The notes under the pieces: model-generated
The model's input: only the letters and a program-made list of their open reading frames with translations
Database searches by the model: none
What the model was told of the DNA's origin: nothing
Origin: Sediminitomix flava
GTDB lineage: Bacteria; Bacteroidota; Bacteroidia; Cytophagales; Flammeovirgaceae
Length of the DNA: 64,000 nucleotides
Reading direction: 5' to 3'
NCBI RefSeq assembly: GCF_003149185.1
Contig: NZ_QGDO01000008.1
Span: forward strand, 186,001 to 250,000
Program-made: the position numbers and the translations under genes
In this document: piece after piece, positions 61,372 to 64,000 of the stretch
Numbering within the stretch: position 1 is the first letter of the stretch
How the letters are laid out: every line of letters starts with the position of its first letter

Positions 61372-61414
61372 TTATAGTAGTACTACCTGCTTACGCAGGT
61401 AGTCTATACTATAA
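61372..61414 (-). promoter_or_regulatory. Strong hairpin between peptide array and outer-membrane barrel gene
   Basis: TTATAGTA...TACTATAA (8 bp) outside ACTACCTGC...GCAGGTAGT (9 bp), loop TTAC, small internal loop. There is no long T-run in either direction, so it may act as an attenuator or mRNA-stabilising element that keeps peptide transcripts above receptor transcripts. Confidence 0.65.
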
Positions 61415-61429
61415 AATCAGAACTGTTTA

Positions 61430-61654
61430 TTATTGTTCTGGAGCAGGAGGAGCTGGACTATCACAGTCACAACCTCTTACAAGTACCCAATCTCCAATGA
61501 TTACTGGTGCTTTTGCTGTCAATTCTGCTGCTGCTGCATACTCTTGTACATCCATGTTGTACTCTACACTTGAGTCAGCACTTGCTGAAAATGAGAACAT
61601 AGTAAATGCTACTACTGCTGCTGACAATGCACTGATTGTTTTTAATACTTTCAT
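61430..61654 (-). CDS. Tandem secreted Cys-x-Cys peptide, copy 1 (long-tail variant)
   Basis: 74 aa. The signal peptide (MKVLKTISALSAAVVAFTMF... to SASA) is identical to that of the other three copies. The mature part reads DSSVEYNMDVQEYAAAAEL...APVIIGDWVLVRGCDCDS, then a unique tail PAPPAPEQ. It is last in transcription order and has diverged at the C-terminus: Lys to Arg before the Cys pair, Glu to Asp between the Cys. No family recognised. It is probably co-transcribed with copies 2-4 and perhaps the barrel gene downstream. Confidence 0.85.
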   Translation of the reverse strand: MKVLKTISALSAAVVAFTMFSFSASADSSVEYNMDVQEYAAAAELTAKAPVIIGDWVLVRGCDCDSPAPPAPEQ

Positions 61655-61675
61655 CTGAATAAAATTTAATAGTTA

Positions 61676-61879
61676 TTATTTTGAATCACACTCACAACCT
61701 TTTACTAGTACCCAGTCTCCTATGATTACTGGCGCTTTTGCTGTCAACTCTGCTGCTGCCTCATACTCTTGTACATCCATGTTGTACTCTACACTTGAGT
61801 CAGCACTTGCTGAAAATGAGAACATAGTAAATGCTACTACTGCTGCTGACAATGCACTGATTGTTTTTAATACTTTCAT
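61676..61879 (-). CDS. Tandem secreted Cys-x-Cys peptide, copy 2
   Basis: 67 aa: a signal peptide ending SASA, then a ~41-residue mature peptide DSSVEYNMDVQEYEAAAEL ... PVIIGDWVLVKGCECDSK. Its protein is identical to copy 4. Small size, secretion, a hydrophobic PVIIGDWVLV segment and a terminal Cys-x-Cys point to a processed extracellular peptide. The family is not recognised. Confidence 0.85.
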   Translation of the reverse strand: MKVLKTISALSAAVVAFTMFSFSASADSSVEYNMDVQEYEAAAELTAKAPVIIGDWVLVKGCECDSK

Positions 61880-61900
61880 CTGAATAAAATTTAATAGTTA

Positions 61901-62104
61901 TTATTTTGAATCACACTCACAACCTTTTACTAGTACCCAGTCTCCTATGATTACTGGCGCTTTTGCTGTCAATTCTGCTACTGCTGCATACTCTTGTACA
62001 TCCATGTTGTACTCTACACTTGAGTCAGCACTTGCTGAAAATGAGAACATAGTAAATGCTACTACTGCTGCTGACAATGCACTGATTGTTTTTAATACTT
62101 TCAT
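61901..62104 (-). CDS. Tandem secreted Cys-x-Cys peptide, copy 3
   Basis: 67 aa, identical to copies 2 and 4 except EYAAVAEL in place of EYEAAAEL in the acidic segment before the hydrophobic part. The signal peptide and GDWVLVKGCECDSK tail are unchanged, suggesting these two parts are functionally constrained. Confidence 0.85.
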   Translation of the reverse strand: MKVLKTISALSAAVVAFTMFSFSASADSSVEYNMDVQEYAAVAELTAKAPVIIGDWVLVKGCECDSK

Positions 62105-62125
62105 CTGAATAAAATTTAATAGTTA

Positions 62126-62329
62126 TTATTTTGAATCACACTCACAACCTTTTACTAGTACCCAGTCTCCTATGATTACTGGCGCTTTTGCTGTCAATTC
62201 TGCTGCTGCCTCATACTCTTGTACATCCATGTTGTACTCTACACTTGAGTCAGCACTTGCTGAAAATGAGAACATAGTAAATGCTACTACTGCTGCTGAC
62301 AACGCACTGATTGTTTTTAATACTTTCAT
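62126..62329 (-). CDS. Tandem secreted Cys-x-Cys peptide, copy 4 (promoter-proximal)
   Basis: 67 aa, protein identical to copy 2. It is first in the transcription unit, directly behind the conserved leader element at 62354-62388. The upstream spacer differs from the intra-array spacers by a one-base contraction and then diverges, which marks the edge of the duplicated unit. Confidence 0.85.
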   Translation of the reverse strand: MKVLKTISALSAAVVAFTMFSFSASADSSVEYNMDVQEYEAAAELTAKAPVIIGDWVLVKGCECDSK

Positions 62330-62353
62330 TTGAATAAAATTAATAGTTATGAA

Positions 62354-62388
62354 TCCTACTCTATTGAAGGCTTTTCGGAATACCGCCT
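62354..62388 (-). promoter_or_regulatory. Conserved leader element, copy at the peptide array
   Basis: On the minus strand: AGGCGGTATTCCGAAAAGCCT (AGGC/GCCT stem) then AATAGAGTAGGA, ending 24 nt before the first peptide start. Two 12-nt blocks are identical to 40408-40443, and a similar TTAGT..ATTTA stretch precedes both. It is probably a transcribed leader with structure. Confidence 0.65.
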
Positions 62389-62501
62389 GTTTATAAATAG
62401 TTAAATACTAACAGTCATTAAACAAATTTTTTAGGAGAAGTATATGTTTTAAAAATACCTACTAACGTAATACTAAAACACTTTGTATTCACTAAATTTT
62501 A

Positions 62502-62726
62502 TTAATTGCCTTTTGGCTTATCCTTTAATGGATCTGTATCATCATCATTGGTAGTTGTATTACCATTGTACAATTCTAACTCATTTATCATATAGCTTGA
62601 GTCTGATGCCATATATGCTGTTTCATCCATTTGCTCAAACTCCTCTTCAAATCCCTCTTGATAACAACTTGTAAAAAAACCTAAACCTAAAAGTAGACCA
62701 ATGCTAATTTTCTTTACCGTTTTCAT
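62502..62726 (-). CDS. Small acidic lipoprotein
   Basis: 74 aa. The N-terminus MKTVKKISIGLLLGLGFFTSC gives a lipobox-type Cys, then a strongly acidic tail (QEGFEEEFEQMDETAYMASD ... TTTNDDDTDPLKDKPKGN). Not recognised. It lies upstream of the peptide array on the same strand, 172 nt away with its own promoter space. An accessory or immunity role is a positional guess only. Confidence 0.65.
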   Translation of the reverse strand: MKTVKKISIGLLLGLGFFTSCYQEGFEEEFEQMDETAYMASDSSYMINELELYNGNTTTNDDDTDPLKDKPKGN

Positions 62727-63489
62727 AATCGTTTATAATCTGTTGTGAGTGTATCAATTACTATGGAGTACATTTCGAAATCGAGAAAAAATTTTATATT
62801 TTGATGGCAAACTTTATTTACATCAAAAAAATAATTTCTAAATCATCACTAACTCAATAACTAAATGCTAAATAATTTTCTTTTGTTAGACTTTCTATAC
62901 TGAACTCCTGCTCTTTATTCTTTAGATCAGAATTGTTTTGATTGTCATCACTAAAGCTGAAAAAAAGTTTTTTTTATCTGATTTAACTAAGAAGCTGAAT
63001 CGACTACGTTTTAGTCTTTATTCTTTAGATCAGACTCGCTTTCATTGTCATCACTAAAGCTGAAAAAAATTTCTTTTTTTTTATCTGACTTAATTAAGAA
63101 GCTGAATCGACTACGTTTTAGTCTTTATTCTTTAGATCAGACTCGCTTTCATTGTCATCACTAAAGCTGAAAAAAATTTCTTTTTTTTATCTGATTTAAC
63201 TAAGAAGCTGAACCGACTACGTTTTAGTCTTTATTCTTTAGATCAGACTCGCTTTCATTGTCATTACTAAAGCCGAAAAAAATTTCTTTTTTTATCTGAT
63301 TTAACTAAGAAGCTGAACTGACTACGTTTTAGCCTTTATTCTTTAGATCAGACTCGCTTTCATTGTCATCACTAAAGCCGAAAAAAATTTCTTTTTTTAT
63401 CTGACTTAACTAAGAAGCTGAATCGACTACGTTTTAGTCTTTATCCTTTAGATCAGACTCGCTTTCATTGTCATCCTAAATATTAAAAA
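62727..63489. other. Divergent intergenic region occupied by a direct-repeat array
   Basis: 763 bp between the lipoprotein gene (minus) and a TPR gene (plus). About 185 bp of plain AT-rich DNA is followed by the repeat array, which ends 13 nt before the TPR start codon. Confidence 0.75.
62912..63476 (+). repeat. Array of ~105-bp direct repeats, five units plus a partial sixth
   Basis: Units start at 62912, 63015, 63122, 63228, 63333 and 63438 (lengths 103, 107, 106, 105 and 105). Each starts TCTTTATTCTTTAGATCAGA and contains CTTTAG...CTAAAG, an A-tract/T-tract block and GACTA-cgttt-TAGTC. TCTGAT and CTAAGAA pair with TTCTTTAG and ATCAGA of the next unit across the GACTA/TAGTC hairpin. The first unit is the most diverged. 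Lengths are not multiples of three, so the array is not coding. Confidence 0.92.
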
Positions 63490-64000
63490 ATGTCATTCCT
63501 ATATTTTATTTTATCCCCATTACTATTACTGATATATCCGCAGATATATCAAAAATTAAACGATGATATACTCAGAGAAAAAGCTATTGAAGCCTTTTAC
63601 AATAGGGATTATGATTTATCTATCAAGCACTTTAAAACGATAGAATGTACTACTTCTAACAGGGAAAATAAACTAAATGCTTCCCATATATTAGGACATA
63701 TTTATGCCAAAGAAAAACTGAACCTAAAAGAAGGAATAAAATGGTTTAAAAAAGGGCTTGTCAATAACGGGCAAAAAGAAAAAGAGATATTTTCTTTCCA
63801 GATGCTTAATTATAAATACTTGAGTGAATCTTATCATCATTTAGGAAAGCTTGATTCTGCCGAATTCTATTGTAGAGAAGGAGTTCAACTTTACTTCAAG
63901 TACCCTGAAAAGTTTAAAAATTCATCTATACTAAACCAACTAAGCATCATTTTCTTTCATAAAAAGGAATACCACTTAAGCAGGGAAATACAGGAAAGAG
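63490..64000 (+). CDS. TPR-type protein, 3' partial
   Basis: The ATG at 63490 opens a frame that runs off the window (170 codons seen). An N-terminal hydrophobic segment (MSFLYFILSPLLLLIYP) is followed by TPR-like helices (AIEAFYNRDYDLSIKHFKTI, LGHIYAKEKLNLKEGIKWFK, SESYHHLGKLDSAEFYCREG). This resembles the sensor part of TPR histidine kinases or TPR-LuxR regulators of Bacteroidota, but the effector end lies outside the window. Its upstream region is the ~105-bp repeat array. Confidence 0.75.
   Translation, partial: MSFLYFILSPLLLLIYPQIYQKLNDDILREKAIEAFYNRDYDLSIKHFKTIECTTSNRENKLNASHILGHIYAKEKLNLKEGIKWFKKGLVNNGQKEKEIFSFQMLNYKYLSESYHHLGKLDSAEFYCREGVQLYFKYPEKFKNSSILNQLSIIFFHKKEYHLSREIQER

Larger units (their letters stand above)
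61430..62329 (-). repeat. Four-unit tandem array, 225-bp period
   Basis: Start codons at 61654, 61879, 62104 and 62329 are exactly 225 bp apart. Coding and spacer sequence are almost identical between units at the DNA level, so these are recent or homogenised duplications. Confidence 0.95.

Noticed and set aside
62912-63476. CRISPR array
   Set aside because: Units of 103-107 bp are repeated over their full length with no variable spacers, and no cas genes are present.
62912-63476. Integron attC-type array
   Set aside because: The units are contiguous without gene cassettes between them, and no integrase gene was seen.

Overview
The window comes from an AT-rich marine member of the Bacteroidota and looks most like a Flammeovirga or Cytophagales relative (inference). 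The reasons are type IX secretion (T9SS) C-terminal sorting domains, hybrid two-component regulators with periplasmic propellers, GLPGLI and carboxypeptidase-regulatory/TonB families, and sulfatases next to glycoside hydrolases. No rRNA, tRNA or CRISPR array was seen.

About 1-37 kb is mainly a catabolic region for a sulfated, probably marine, polysaccharide. Three large secreted right-handed beta-helix proteins (1-1671, 4812-8075, 14447-18553) share a GH49/GH28-like core: an Asp-Asp pair followed by a Gly-Pro-x-x-Gln-x-x-Trp-Gly stretch. They carry different carbohydrate-binding and sorting modules. Four GH43-type five-bladed propellers (18938, 20524, 26337, 32786) and two S1 sulfatases (34328, 35716) would finish the job. 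Two giant hybrid sensor/AraC regulators (22119, 28211) probably control them, and a SulP anion transporter (11878) may handle the released sulfate. No SusC/SusD pair is present. Interspersed are a Kef-type K+/H+ antiporter with its flavodoxin-like subunit, a membrane-anchored subtilase with a small partner gene, and a bestrophin gene interrupted by an in-frame TAA. The two large beta-helix genes share a 31-nt upstream motif.

About 37-49 kb is mixed. It has a von Willebrand A protein with a TonB-receptor-like N-terminus, a group of small beta-rich proteins around a palindrome-rich intergenic region, a TPR histidine kinase with its NarL/LuxR regulator, a small c-type cytochrome lipoprotein, and a CocE/S15 esterase. 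About 49-56 kb looks like decayed accessory DNA: small orphan secreted proteins, an orphan coding tail with no start, a hairpin-rich relic, an IS1-type InsA remnant, and one very large WD40-caspase fusion.

About 56-63.5 kb is the most unusual part. Four near-identical 225-bp tandem genes encode small secreted peptides ending in a Cys-x-Cys tail. They lie upstream, on the same strand, of an outer-membrane receptor-like barrel, a GLPGLI protein, a small membrane-anchored protein with an FFSPN motif, an HTTM (vitamin-K-carboxylase/SdpB-like) membrane protein, and a DCC thiol-disulfide protein. I propose this as a candidate peptide maturation/export system distantly reminiscent of SdpABC. Upstream lie a small lipoprotein and an array of ~105-bp direct repeats that ends just before a divergent TPR gene. 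The 5' leader of the peptide genes has a close relative 22 kb away, in front of an unrelated small gene at 40384.
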